Shown here in pieces: positions 16,930-25,730 of a stretch of 64,000 nt of DNA. Both the position numbers and the translations under genes were made by a program. Location of the stretch: contig NZ_KB899040.1 of the NCBI RefSeq assembly GCF_000378005.1, positions 857,645 to 921,644 on the forward strand. The letters run 5' to 3'. Within the stretch, counting starts at the first letter, position 1. Each line of letters opens with the position of its first letter. The DNA comes from Coprothermobacter platensis DSM 11748 (lineage in GTDB: Bacteria > Coprothermobacterota > Coprothermobacteria > Coprothermobacterales > Coprothermobacteraceae). Under the pieces are notes generated by a model. The model saw only the letters and a list, made by a program, of their open reading frames with translations. It made no database searches and was not told the origin of the DNA.

Positions 16930-18984
16930 ATGGCAATCTTGATTGTTACAGAAAAACCTTCGGTAGCCAGGCAAATCGCATCGGCTCTCGGAAAACCAAA
17001 AAAAGAAGGTAATCACTTAATTGTAGGTGATTACGTCATAGCCCATGCTCTAGGGCATTTACTTCAGTTCGCCTATCCTGAACAATACGGAGAACGCTAT
17101 AAAAAATGGCGTTTAGAGGACCTTCCCATTATTCCCAAAGAAAATGAATGGCAATTAGTCCCCATAAGTAAGACAGCAATAAAACAATTGGAAGAAATAA
17201 AATCTCTTTGGGAAACGGCAGACATGGTTATAAGTGCAACTGATGCTGGTCGTGAAGGAGAACTTATTTTCCGTCTGATTCAGCAGTATGTAGGCATAGA
17301 TAAACCTGTTAAACGTCTGTGGTTACAGTCTCTAACCCGAGAAACGATAAGAGAACAGATTAAAAAACTCCTTGACCTATCGGAATTGGATAATCTCTAT
17401 GCTTCAGCATTGGCACGTTCAAAAGCTGATTGGCTCGTTGGCATCAACGCATCAAGGGCATTCACCGTTGTATCAAAAAAAGAGGTTTTTTCCGTTGGCA
17501 GGGTTCAGACACCGACATTAGCGATATTGGTGGACAGAGAGAAAGAAATTCAGAACTTCGTCCCACGTATCTTCTACAAAGTCAAAGTCCGTTTTGAAGT
17601 TGATGGAACAACATTCTGGGCAGAAAGCGTAAAAGAATATGAAGAAGAGGAAGCCAAAAAGCTTGCCGAAGAACTCGTTGGGAAAACATTATTGGTCACA
17701 GAGCAATCAGAAGAAGAGAAAAAATTCTTTCCCCCTCTCCTGCCTGACTTAGGCGATTTGCAAAAGTTTACATCCAGATCTTTCCGATGGTCAGCTCAAA
17801 AAACATTAAAAATTCTCCAACGACTTTATGAAAACGCATTAGTAACTTACCCAAGAACAGACTCGCGATACCTACCCACGGACATGAAAAAACAGGTCGT
17901 GGGAACGGCGGAGAAACTCGAACCACTTCTCGAGGGAAACTGGGATTATGTAAAAAAGTTGAATAACAAAGGCCGTGTGTTCAACAATGCTCGCATAACG
18001 GATCATTTTGCCATTATTCCTACGGGCAAAACAAAAGAGCTTAAAGGTGATGACGAACAGTTATTCGTTTATGTGATGAAACGGTTCTTGGCGGCATTTT
18101 ACCCTCCTGCGTTAGAAACACATCAAAAAACGGTGCTTAGCTACGGAGACCATCTTTTCGAATACAATGCAGTGCGAGTAGATGATCCTGCATGGTATGA
18201 AGTACTTGGTGGAAAAGAGAGTCAGCCACTTTTACCTGATATCAAAGAAGTAAATGTTTTGGAAACAAGCGCAGATAAAAGACAAACAAAACCGCCAGCA
18301 CGTTTTACCGATGGAATGCTTATTGCAGCTATGGAAACAGCAGGTAAGCTGGTAGATTCTGAAGAACTATCCGAAGTACTCAAAGAAAAAGGTATCGGCA
18401 CTCCCGCTACGCGAGCGGAAATAATTGAACGCCTTATTGAAATGGGTTACGTTCAAAGGAATGGCCCGCAGCTTATTCCTACGTCAAAAGGAATAATGCT
18501 TATTGACTCACTTAGAGAAGTGCAACTTCAAAGCCTCACCGAACCGGAGCTTACGGGAGAATGGGAACGTAGGCTTGGGCTCATTGAAAAGGGCAAAGAA
18601 ACACCAGAAAGTTTCATGTGGTCCATTGAGGAGTATGTACAAGACATAGTTAAAACATTGTCAAAAGACGAAAGTTCTACGACCTTAAAGAGCAAGCAGA
18701 ATATGCCAATTGCGAAATGTCCTTTCTGCGACGGCTATATATTAGAAGCACAAAAATCATACTACTGCAGCAACTGGAAAGAAGGTTGCAAATTCCGCGT
18801 TTGGAAGAACATGAATGGCGGTATCATCACAGCGGACGATGTCAGGAGATTGGTAGCCGAAGGGCGCACACGTTTAAAAAGATTCCGTTCCAAAGCCGGA
18901 AAATCTTATCGCGCTTTCGTAGTTCTAAAAGACGGTGAAGTAAAAATAGAGTTTCCCTCCAGGAAAAAGAGCGAGGACGCATGA
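16930..18984 (+). CDS. topB: DNA topoisomerase III (type IA)
   Basis: 684 residues. The Toprim domain has LIVTEKPSVARQIASALG and SATDAGREGELIFRL; the decatenation core has KADWLVGINASRAFT and SVGRVQTPTLAILV; the active-site Tyr is in LVTYPRTDSRYLP; the C-terminus has GIGTPATRAEIIERL and a zinc ribbon CPFCDGYIL...YYCSNWKEGC. TopB relaxes negative supercoils and decatenates DNA. The start is supported by AGGGTGA. Its stop overlaps moaD by 4 bases (ATGA), so it leads a molybdopterin-synthase operon, an unusual pairing. Confidence 0.94.
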   Translation: MAILIVTEKPSVARQIASALGKPKKEGNHLIVGDYVIAHALGHLLQFAYPEQYGERYKKWRLEDLPIIPKENEWQLVPISKTAIKQLEEIKSLWETADMVISATDAGREGELIFRLIQQYVGIDKPVKRLWLQSLTRETIREQIKKLLDLSELDNLYASALARSKADWLVGINASRAFTVVSKKEVFSVGRVQTPTLAILVDREKEIQNFVPRIFYKVKVRFEVDGTTFWAESVKEYEEEEAKKLAEELVGKTLLVTEQSEEEKKFFPPLLPDLGDLQKFTSRSFRWSAQKTLKILQRLYENALVTYPRTDSRYLPTDMKKQVVGTAEKLEPLLEGNWDYVKKLNNKGRVFNNARITDHFAIIPTGKTKELKGDDEQLFVYVMKRFLAAFYPPALETHQKTVLSYGDHLFEYNAVRVDDPAWYEVLGGKESQPLLPDIKEVNVLETSADKRQTKPPARFTDGMLIAAMETAGKLVDSEELSEVLKEKGIGTPATRAEIIERLIEMGYVQRNGPQLIPTSKGIMLIDSLREVQLQSLTEPELTGEWERRLGLIEKGKETPESFMWSIEEYVQDIVKTLSKDESSTTLKSKQNMPIAKCPFCDGYILEAQKSYYCSNWKEGCKFRVWKNMNGGIITADDVRRLVAEGRTRLKRFRSKAGKSYRAFVVLKDGEVKIEFPSRKKSEDA

Positions 18985-19193
18985 TAAAAATCATGTTTTT
19001 TGGCAAATATTCCGATGTTTACGGTTCTGAAAAACACGTAAGCATAGAAGGTGTCACGGTGGGGCAGCTCTTAGAACAACTACACATCTACGACGCATAT
19101 ATGGTAGCAATAAATGGAAATGTAGTTCCCCTCAATGCTAAACTTAATGACGGAGATGAGGTTGCAGTAATGCCAACGGTGAGTGGCGGATAA
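18981..19193 (+). CDS. moaD: Molybdopterin synthase small subunit MoaD
   Basis: 70 residues with a ubiquitin-like fold pattern and the essential C-terminal Gly-Gly (PTVSGG). The GG end is thiocarboxylated and donates sulfur to precursor Z in molybdenum or tungsten cofactor synthesis. It is followed two bases later by moaE, its partner. The activating enzyme MoeB and the other moa genes are not in the window. Confidence 0.9.
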   Translation: MIKIMFFGKYSDVYGSEKHVSIEGVTVGQLLEQLHIYDAYMVAINGNVVPLNAKLNDGDEVAVMPTVSGG

Positions 19194-19195
19194 AG

Positions 19196-19588
19196 ATGGG
19201 AGCAGCATTTTTAACTCATGAGGAAATTCACTATGTATGGACGGAAGATCCATCAATGGGGTCGTTTATATCTTTCGAAGGGAAAGTTCGCAATCATTCA
19301 TCCAACGGAAATGTTGTTGCGATAGAATACACGGCTTACGAGGATTTAGCATTATCCAACCTCAAGAACATTATTCAGGATACAGAAGCAATGTACCAGG
19401 TTCGAGTGGACGTGGTGCATAGACTTGGTGTGGTACCTGTTGGACAGACAGCGCTACTTGTTGCAGTTATTTCGCCTCATAGAAAAGAGGGATTCTTGGC
19501 TGTCCAGAAAGTTGTAGACCGTATAAAAGAAGAGGTACCTATTTGGAAAAAAGAGATATTGGAAGATGGAAGAGGTGTTTGGATTTGA
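19196..19588 (+). CDS. moaE: Molybdopterin synthase large subunit MoaE
   Basis: 130 residues. GSFISFEGKVRNHSSNGNVVAIEYTAYEDLA, VVHRLGVVPVGQTALLVAVISPHRKEGFLAV and the active-site strand VPIWKKEILEDGRGVWI match MoaE throughout. It forms the heterotetramer with MoaD that makes molybdopterin. It overlaps the next gene by 4 bases (TTGA). Confidence 0.94.
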   Translation: MGAAFLTHEEIHYVWTEDPSMGSFISFEGKVRNHSSNGNVVAIEYTAYEDLALSNLKNIIQDTEAMYQVRVDVVHRLGVVPVGQTALLVAVISPHRKEGFLAVQKVVDRIKEEVPIWKKEILEDGRGVWI

Positions 19589-20139
19589 TTACGCGGGAGG
19601 AAGCATTAGAAGAAGTAAGAAAAAACATTAAGAGTGAAAACATGATCAGACACATGCTTTCAACTGAAGCGGCCATGAGGAAGTTAGCTGAGCACTTTGG
19701 TCAGGATCCTGACCTTTGGGGTATCACTGGTTTGCTACATGACATCGACACCGAAATAACAAATGAAGATCCTATGCAGCACAGCAAAGTTGGTTACGAC
19801 ATGGTAAAAGCCTTGGGTTTACCAGAAGAAGCAGCTAAAGCTATTCTCACCCACAATGAAGCGCATGGCATTGAACCGGATAGCCTCATGGGACAAGTCC
19901 TCAGAGCCGTTGACCCACTTACAGGCCTCATTACGGCAGTTGCATTGGTTATGCCAGACAAAAAGCTCGCCAACGTCACACCTGAGCGTGTCCTGAAACG
20001 GTTTAAGGAGAAACGTTTTGCAGCTGGGGCAGATAGAAATAGAATAGCTGAATGTTCACAATTTGGGTTGAGCTTAGAAGAATTTGTTACACTAACCCTT
20101 GAAGGCATGCAACAAATCTCAGATGAGTTAGGTTTGTAG
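19585..20139 (+). CDS. HD-domain hydrolase
   Basis: 184 residues. HMLSTEAAMRKLAEHFG gives the first His; GITGLLHDIDTEIT is the HD pair; ILTHNEAHGI and AVDPLTGLITAVALV follow the HDIG-type pattern for metal-dependent phosphohydrolases. The substrate is unknown. The frame opens earlier, but GAGG lies 9 bases before the TTG at 19585, which also forms a 4-base overlap with the moaE stop, so I choose that start. Confidence 0.82.
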   Translation: MITREEALEEVRKNIKSENMIRHMLSTEAAMRKLAEHFGQDPDLWGITGLLHDIDTEITNEDPMQHSKVGYDMVKALGLPEEAAKAILTHNEAHGIEPDSLMGQVLRAVDPLTGLITAVALVMPDKKLANVTPERVLKRFKEKRFAAGADRNRIAECSQFGLSLEEFVTLTLEGMQQISDELGL

Positions 20140-20153
20140 AGGGAGGATAAAAA

Positions 20154-21359
20154 ATGAAAGGTAAGAGAACAACTGTTATTGCTGTGATTCTGCTTGTGGT
20201 TCTGGCGTTAGGCGTTACTATCGGAGTCATACTGCATCAAAGCAAGAAAGTAACCACAGCACAGGATCAAGAACAAATCTTGAAAACGGTAGCCGGCAAA
20301 TTGACGGCGACCATTCCCGTTAGTACAGTAACCGACCCAGATAAGTCTGTAGTTTTGCAGGTAAGAGATGTATTATCAGAAGGTAGTTCCACGTCTTCTT
20401 TAGAAGAACTGACAAGCAGTTTAACCGTAGATGACATACTCAACGGGCATATATATTTCTACAGTGCCATGACTACGCCATCTGCTGACAAAACTTCGCT
20501 TCAGAAGCAACTCAGCTCTATGACACTAAAGACATTAAAAGAACCTACTTCGGCTGATAAAAACACACTTATGGCCTACTTGGTAGCACAAGAGCGACTC
20601 AGCAATTTGTATTACAACATGCAGGTTCCCTACCCTGCAGATGTTCTTCAGTTCTTGAGCACAGCTACAGCGTCTTCTGATGTTCAAACAGCTGCGAGTG
20701 CCGTGGCTGTTATCAACGCTTATAACCAAGTAGTAGATATCTACGAGAAAGTATTATCGGGAATGGCAAAACCAGGTGATGCATTGTCAAAGGTTGCTCA
20801 GACAGCAAGTTCTACCATAGCAAACTTGACAGATACGTACCCACCTTCTGCTAATACAACGGAACTGCAAACAGCATTGCAGAAAGAAATCGTTTCTGAT
20901 CCTTCTAAATCCATTAACGTTCCATGGTTATTCAAAGCAGAACGCCAGTACGTATCAACAAGCCTTAGCACAAATAGTTCTGTGTCGGACTTGCAGAAAA
21001 TCATTGTAGCTGCCAAGTTTAATGCCGATGCAGATTTATCAAAAGAACTATCTAACACGAACGTGTTTACCGATTTAAACTACACTGATTCCAGTTCTTC
21101 TACGGTAAATGTAGCACTTAATCAATCAGATATTGTGTCATTTGCTGAAAAAGTCAAAACGGATGTTCAGTCGTTTTCCGATGCATCCAAAAACACACCG
21201 CTTTCTTCCATAGCCCACGACCTGTCGCTTAACTACATGAATGATGTGCAAACGCTCACGTCCAGTAGCGGTTACGCAAATGCAATGAATGACCTCATGG
21301 TCACATTGGAAAATGCTCGTAAATGGAAAACAATTGTAGGTTGGCTAAATAGCCTTTAA
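20154..21359 (+). CDS. Ser/Thr-rich membrane-anchored protein, function unknown
   Basis: 401 residues with no family I recognise. A single N-terminal membrane helix (about 8-27) is followed by a mainly helical, Ser/Thr/Ala-rich extracytoplasmic region with no Cys. GGGAGGATAAAAA precedes the ATG. It is the last gene of the topB operon and ends at a strong bidirectional terminator. It could be a cell-envelope or substrate-capture protein, but nothing in the sequence shows that. Confidence 0.7.
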   Translation: MKGKRTTVIAVILLVVLALGVTIGVILHQSKKVTTAQDQEQILKTVAGKLTATIPVSTVTDPDKSVVLQVRDVLSEGSSTSSLEELTSSLTVDDILNGHIYFYSAMTTPSADKTSLQKQLSSMTLKTLKEPTSADKNTLMAYLVAQERLSNLYYNMQVPYPADVLQFLSTATASSDVQTAASAVAVINAYNQVVDIYEKVLSGMAKPGDALSKVAQTASSTIANLTDTYPPSANTTELQTALQKEIVSDPSKSINVPWLFKAERQYVSTSLSTNSSVSDLQKIIVAAKFNADADLSKELSNTNVFTDLNYTDSSSSTVNVALNQSDIVSFAEKVKTDVQSFSDASKNTPLSSIAHDLSLNYMNDVQTLTSSSGYANAMNDLMVTLENARKWKTIVGWLNSL

Positions 21360-21380
21360 TAAAACCATACGAACAAAAGA

Positions 21381-21411
21381 GGGGCCAGCCTAAGTCAAGC
21401 TGGCCCCTTCT
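21381..21411. terminator. Bidirectional terminator between convergent operons
   Basis: GGGGCCAGC (21381-21389) and GCTGGCCCC (21399-21407) form a perfect 9-bp stem, followed by TTCTTTATT on the plus strand. An A-rich stretch before it gives a weaker T-tract on the minus strand. It lies between the Ser/Thr-rich gene and the ABC gene, which end toward each other. Confidence 0.85.
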
Positions 21412-21414
21412 TTA

Positions 21415-23391
21415 TTAGGCAGTTTCGTCTACTAAAGCGCCTTGGAATTGGCTCATGTACAGGTTGTAATAAAACCCTTTCTTTTCCATGAGCTGTTTGT
21501 GGTTACCTTGTTCTACAATGCGCCCATGATCCATAACGATAATAGTATTGGCGTCTCTTATGGTGGACAAACGGTGCGCTATTACAAAGCTGGTACGTCC
21601 TTTCATCAAATTCTCCATAGCTTTCTGAATGAGCATTTCTGTTCTTGTATCTACAGAGCTTGTTGCTTCATCCAGTATGAGAATCTTGGGGTCAGCCAAA
21701 AACGCACGGGCGATAGTTATGAGCTGCCTTTGTCCCTGAGAAATATTAGTAGCATCGCCTGTGAGCATTGTGTTATACCCTTCAGGCAGCGTCCTGACAA
21801 AGTGGTCGACATAAGCCGCTTTAGCAGCATTGATGATTTCTTCGTCCGTTGCATCCTCACGGCCATATGCAATGTTTTCTCTGATAGTACCGTTGAAAAG
21901 CCATGTATCCTGTAGCACCATGCCGAAAATTCTTCTTAAGTCTTCTCTTCTCATATCGCGTGTATCAACGCCGTCTATAGTGATACGGCCAGAATTCACG
22001 TCGTAAAACCTCATTAGCAAGTTTACCAACGTTGTTTTACCGGCGCCTGTTGGGCCCACTATTGCAATAGTGCTACCAGCCGGAACATCCAAGTTTAGAT
22101 CCTCAATAAGTGGAACATCTGGATTGTAACTAAAATAGACATGCTCAAACCGAACGTGCCCTTTTACCTCAGGAAGTTCCGCCGGGTTATCCTTATCTGG
22201 TTCTTCCTCTGGCTCATCAAGTAATTCAAAAACACGCTCGGCTGATGCCACGGTAGATTGAAGAACGTTCATGATACTGGCAACTTGAACAATGGGTTGT
22301 GTAAACTGCCTGGAATACTGTATAAAAGCCTGTACGTCACCTAACGATATAACACCATTGGCAACGCGTATACCACCAAGGACAGCTATAGCGACGTAGT
22401 TCAAGTTATTGACGAAATTGATAACCGGGTGAATCAAACCGGAAATAAATTGCGCCTTGAAACTCGCCTGAAATAGTTTTTCGTTTTCTTCGTGAAAGCG
22501 ATCTATTGCCACATCTTCACGATTGAAAGCCTTTACTAAGGTATGACCTGTGAACATTTCCTCGACATGTGAGTTAACCGTTCCAGTGCTGTTCCACTGT
22601 TCAACGAACTGCTTCTGCGACTGTCGAGCTATGATCATGGTAATTACCAGCGACACAGGTATAACGGCCAGTGAAATCCAAGAAAGCAGGGAACTTATTC
22701 TAAACATCATAATAAGTACACCCACAACGGTTGCGATAGATGTGAGCAGTTGTGTTATGGTTTGCTGAAGTGTATGGGCGATATTATCTACATCGTTGGT
22801 AACTCTACTCAAAACGTCTCCATGTGGATGGTTATCGTAGTACTTTAGCGGCAGTCTTCTCAACTTCTGATCAATATCCCTACGGAGGCGATAAACAGTC
22901 CGTTGAGAAACACCTGCCATTACATACTGCTGTATCCACTGGAATAGAGCAGCAAGCAGATACACACCAGCTAAAGTAAGTAATATTCTACCTATAGCTG
23001 AAAAATCTACCCCTGCTCCGGGCACAATATTCATATTCGAAATCATTTCAGCTATTTGGTCCTGCCCGCGAGCCTTTAGCATTGCGATGACTTGAGCCTT
23101 TGTTGTCCCACTAGGCAATTGCTTACTTATGATGCCTTGAAACAGTTGATTTGTTGCATTACCAAGTATTTTTGGCGCCGAAACAGTAAAGTAAACACTG
23201 GCAATGGTGACAGCGACAACAAGGAGGAATCCTATTAATTCCGGTTTGAAGTAAGAGAGTAGTCTCCGCAGGGTTCCCATAAAATCTTTTGGCTTATCAC
23301 CTGGCATTACACCTCTTCTACCCCCGGGACCTCCCCTCATCATGCCGGCTGGTCTGTTTTGTCTTGGAGTTGGTTGCTTTTCTTCGCTCAT
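21415..23391 (-). CDS. ABC multidrug exporter half-transporter, canonical-Walker B subunit
   Basis: 658 residues. A Gly/Arg/Pro-rich N-terminal extension (about 1-40) precedes the six-helix exporter domain. The ATPase has Walker A GPTGAGKTTL, signature ISQGQRQLITIARAF, Walker B ILILDEATSSVD and H-loop IAHRLST. The normal Glu with the altered SQGQ signature mirrors the exporter pair at 1871-5363. The start at 23391 (not 23445) is set by GGAGGAAATAGC and a 4-base ATGA overlap with the partner gene. The product pairs with the next protein; a MarR-type regulator leads the operon. Confidence 0.9.
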   Translation of the reverse strand: MSEEKQPTPRQNRPAGMMRGGPGGRRGVMPGDKPKDFMGTLRRLLSYFKPELIGFLLVVAVTIASVYFTVSAPKILGNATNQLFQGIISKQLPSGTTKAQVIAMLKARGQDQIAEMISNMNIVPGAGVDFSAIGRILLTLAGVYLLAALFQWIQQYVMAGVSQRTVYRLRRDIDQKLRRLPLKYYDNHPHGDVLSRVTNDVDNIAHTLQQTITQLLTSIATVVGVLIMMFRISSLLSWISLAVIPVSLVITMIIARQSQKQFVEQWNSTGTVNSHVEEMFTGHTLVKAFNREDVAIDRFHEENEKLFQASFKAQFISGLIHPVINFVNNLNYVAIAVLGGIRVANGVISLGDVQAFIQYSRQFTQPIVQVASIMNVLQSTVASAERVFELLDEPEEEPDKDNPAELPEVKGHVRFEHVYFSYNPDVPLIEDLNLDVPAGSTIAIVGPTGAGKTTLVNLLMRFYDVNSGRITIDGVDTRDMRREDLRRIFGMVLQDTWLFNGTIRENIAYGREDATDEEIINAAKAAYVDHFVRTLPEGYNTMLTGDATNISQGQRQLITIARAFLADPKILILDEATSSVDTRTEMLIQKAMENLMKGRTSFVIAHRLSTIRDANTIIVMDHGRIVEQGNHKQLMEKKGFYYNLYMSQFQGALVDETA

Positions 23392-25133
23392 GCTATTTCC
23401 TCCTTCGAAAGCTGAGAGTAAACAATTTCTTGGTAAACCTCGCAAGTTTTCATCAGTTCCTCATGTGTGCCTACTCCAGCAATAGTCCCATCATCGTTAA
23501 GTACGACGATCCTATCAGCATCTAATACGCTGCTTACTCTCTGTGCAACGATTAACACAGTCGCATCTTTTAACTCTTCTCTAAGGGCAGCTCTTACCAA
23601 AGACTCCGTCTTGTAGTCCAATGCTGAAAAGCAATCATCAAATACATACACTTCAGCTTTTTTTACCAAGGCACGTGCTATAGAGAGTCTTTGACGCTGG
23701 CCACCGGACACGTTGGTTCCACCTTGATCTATGAACGCTTGAAGTTTTCCTGGCATTTCACTAACAAAGCCCTTCGCCTGTGCGATTTCCAGAGCGTGCC
23801 AAAGTTCTTCTTCAGTGGCATCTTCATTTCCCCACTTTAAGTTCTCTTCCACTGTTCCGCGGAAAAGGAATGCTTTTTGAGGAACCAGAGAAATCTTATT
23901 ACGAAGCTCTTCAATGGGCATCTCTCGTATGTCTGTACCATCTAAGAGTATTTGGCCACCTGTTACATCAAAAAACCGAGGAATTAGATTAACTAAGGTA
24001 CTTTTACCCGAACCCGTACTGCCTACAATAGCGGTGAATTCTCCGGGAGCAGTGGCGAAAGAAATATCCTTGAGGACCGGACTTTCCGCCCCAGGATAAC
24101 TAAACTCCACATTTCTGAATTCCAGTTCGCCTTTCAAATTGTTTCCGTTTTGAGCAATGAACTTTGTTTTTGCCGTATCTTCAATGGAAGGTTCTGTATC
24201 TAATACAGCACTAATTCTTTCTGCCGATGCCTCTGCACGAGGGACCATTATAAACATGCCCATAGCAACCATGACAGAGATCATTATTTGCATTACATAG
24301 GTAAGAAAAGCTGTCAAATTACCAATCGGCATGGCACCACTATCAATACGAATACTACCAAACCAAACAATGGCAACCATGGCTAAGTTCATAATAGCCA
24401 TTAAAGAAGGTATTCCGAAGGCCATTATTCTATTGACTCTCAGTGTTGTCTGCATCAAATCCTTATTAGCCTTATCAAAACGCTCTGCTTCGTAATCGTC
24501 TCTTACGAAAGCGCGTATGACGCGAACGCCCATAAGTTTTTCACGAAGCACTTGGTTGACGCGGTCAATCTTTTTCTGGACGGAGCGGAAAAGCGGTGTA
24601 GCAAGCCGCAGCATCAGCCATACCACCACACCCATTAGCGGCACGATGATAAGTATGGAGTACGAAAGCACCACATCCTGTCTGATAGCCATGATTATTC
24701 CACCTATTGATGTGATAGGTGCTATAACCATCATGGTTAATCCAATTTGTACGAGCATCTGCATCTGCTGCACGTCGTTCGTGTTTCGCGTTATCAAAGA
24801 AGGAATACCAAATTTGTCTACCTCAGCTTGAGAAAAGCTCATAACTTTTTCGAATAACGCGCTTCTCAGGTCACGTCCGAAACTCATAGCCGTACGGGAA
24901 GCAAAATATGCTGTGACTATAGATGCCAGCACAACGAGTAATGTTACGCCCAGCATTAGTCCACCGGTATGCCAAATATAGTTAATGTCTCCCTTTACAA
25001 CACCATTGTTTATGATATCTGCGTTCAAGTTCGGCAAATAAAGGTTACAGATTGATTGCACAGTAACCAATACGATTACCAAAACAATCTGTTTCCAGTA
25101 GGGTTTTAAGTATTTAGTGAATAGTTCTATCAT
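23388..25133 (-). CDS. ABC multidrug exporter half-transporter, degenerate-site subunit
   Basis: 581 residues with six membrane helices, then Walker A GSTGSGKST, signature VSGGQRQRLSIARAL and Walker B VYVFDDCFSALD, where Asp replaces the catalytic Glu. Combined with the partner's SQGQ this predicts one degenerate ATP site, as in known heterodimeric exporters. AGGAGGTACAACGGTCG precedes the ATG, which lies inside the 3' end of the marR gene (20-base overlap). Confidence 0.9.
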   Translation of the reverse strand: MIELFTKYLKPYWKQIVLVIVLVTVQSICNLYLPNLNADIINNGVVKGDINYIWHTGGLMLGVTLLVVLASIVTAYFASRTAMSFGRDLRSALFEKVMSFSQAEVDKFGIPSLITRNTNDVQQMQMLVQIGLTMMVIAPITSIGGIIMAIRQDVVLSYSILIIVPLMGVVVWLMLRLATPLFRSVQKKIDRVNQVLREKLMGVRVIRAFVRDDYEAERFDKANKDLMQTTLRVNRIMAFGIPSLMAIMNLAMVAIVWFGSIRIDSGAMPIGNLTAFLTYVMQIMISVMVAMGMFIMVPRAEASAERISAVLDTEPSIEDTAKTKFIAQNGNNLKGELEFRNVEFSYPGAESPVLKDISFATAPGEFTAIVGSTGSGKSTLVNLIPRFFDVTGGQILLDGTDIREMPIEELRNKISLVPQKAFLFRGTVEENLKWGNEDATEEELWHALEIAQAKGFVSEMPGKLQAFIDQGGTNVSGGQRQRLSIARALVKKAEVYVFDDCFSALDYKTESLVRAALREELKDATVLIVAQRVSSVLDADRIVVLNDDGTIAGVGTHEELMKTCEVYQEIVYSQLSKEEIA

Positions 25134-25632
25134 CGACCGTTGTACCTCCTAAACTTTTCATTCGTTGACACATATTACTTGTCACCATGTTAAGCAATTC
25201 AACCAGTTCATTTTTCTGCTGTTCATTCAAACCATCCAAACTTACCTTGACAATGTCCTTAAAAATGTTTGTTACAGTTTTTACAGCTTCAACACCATCT
25301 TGGGTAAGTTGGATATGAACAGAACGCTGATCTTTCATATTGACAGTTTTGCTAATAAAACCTGATTTTTCCAGCTTTTTAAGGATATGCGCCGCAGTTG
25401 GGGGAGCAACATGCATAACCTCTGCAAGCTCATGCTGGCTTATACCAGGTGTTCGGTTAATCATGAGCAAGGCCACTGCTTGCCCGGGATAAAAGCCCTG
25501 CTCAGATGTCATCTTGAAAAGAAGCTGGCCATGAGATCTTATGAGCCGGAAAAGCGAGCGAAAGACCTCCAAAGACAAGTTCTTTTCATCTTCTTCATTA
25601 AGACACATGCCTAATGTATCTTCATCAGCCAC
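25114..25632 (-). CDS. MarR-family transcriptional regulator
   Basis: 172 residues with the winged-helix MarR core: MINRTPGISQHELAEVMHVAPPTAAHILKKLEKSGFISKTVNMKDQRSVHIQLTQDG. It likely represses the two exporter genes that follow and responds to a small ligand. The start is GTG at 25632, set by AAGGAGG six bases upstream, although the frame is open to 25677. A divergent MFS gene is upstream, and both may share an operator in the gap. Confidence 0.88.
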   Translation of the reverse strand: MADEDTLGMCLNEEDEKNLSLEVFRSLFRLIRSHGQLLFKMTSEQGFYPGQAVALLMINRTPGISQHELAEVMHVAPPTAAHILKKLEKSGFISKTVNMKDQRSVHIQLTQDGVEAVKTVTNIFKDIVKVSLDGLNEQQKNELVELLNMVTSNMCQRMKSLGGTTVDDRTIH

Positions 25633-25730
25633 TAAAATACCTCCTTTGCTATTAAGTGGTTTTTGCATCGTAACCATTTAATTAGTTAGGTATTAATTCT
25701 TTGGGCATCTTTGATATCATTCATATTGGC
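25633..25730. promoter_or_regulatory. marR / MFS intergenic region with AT-rich inverted repeat
   Basis: TTAAT (25678-25682) and ATTAA (25692-25696) form an imperfect AT-rich inverted repeat of the size and composition MarR proteins often bind. On the plus strand TATCAT lies about 10 bases before the MFS ATG. Neither promoter has a clear -35, so this is only a candidate operator. Confidence 0.35.
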
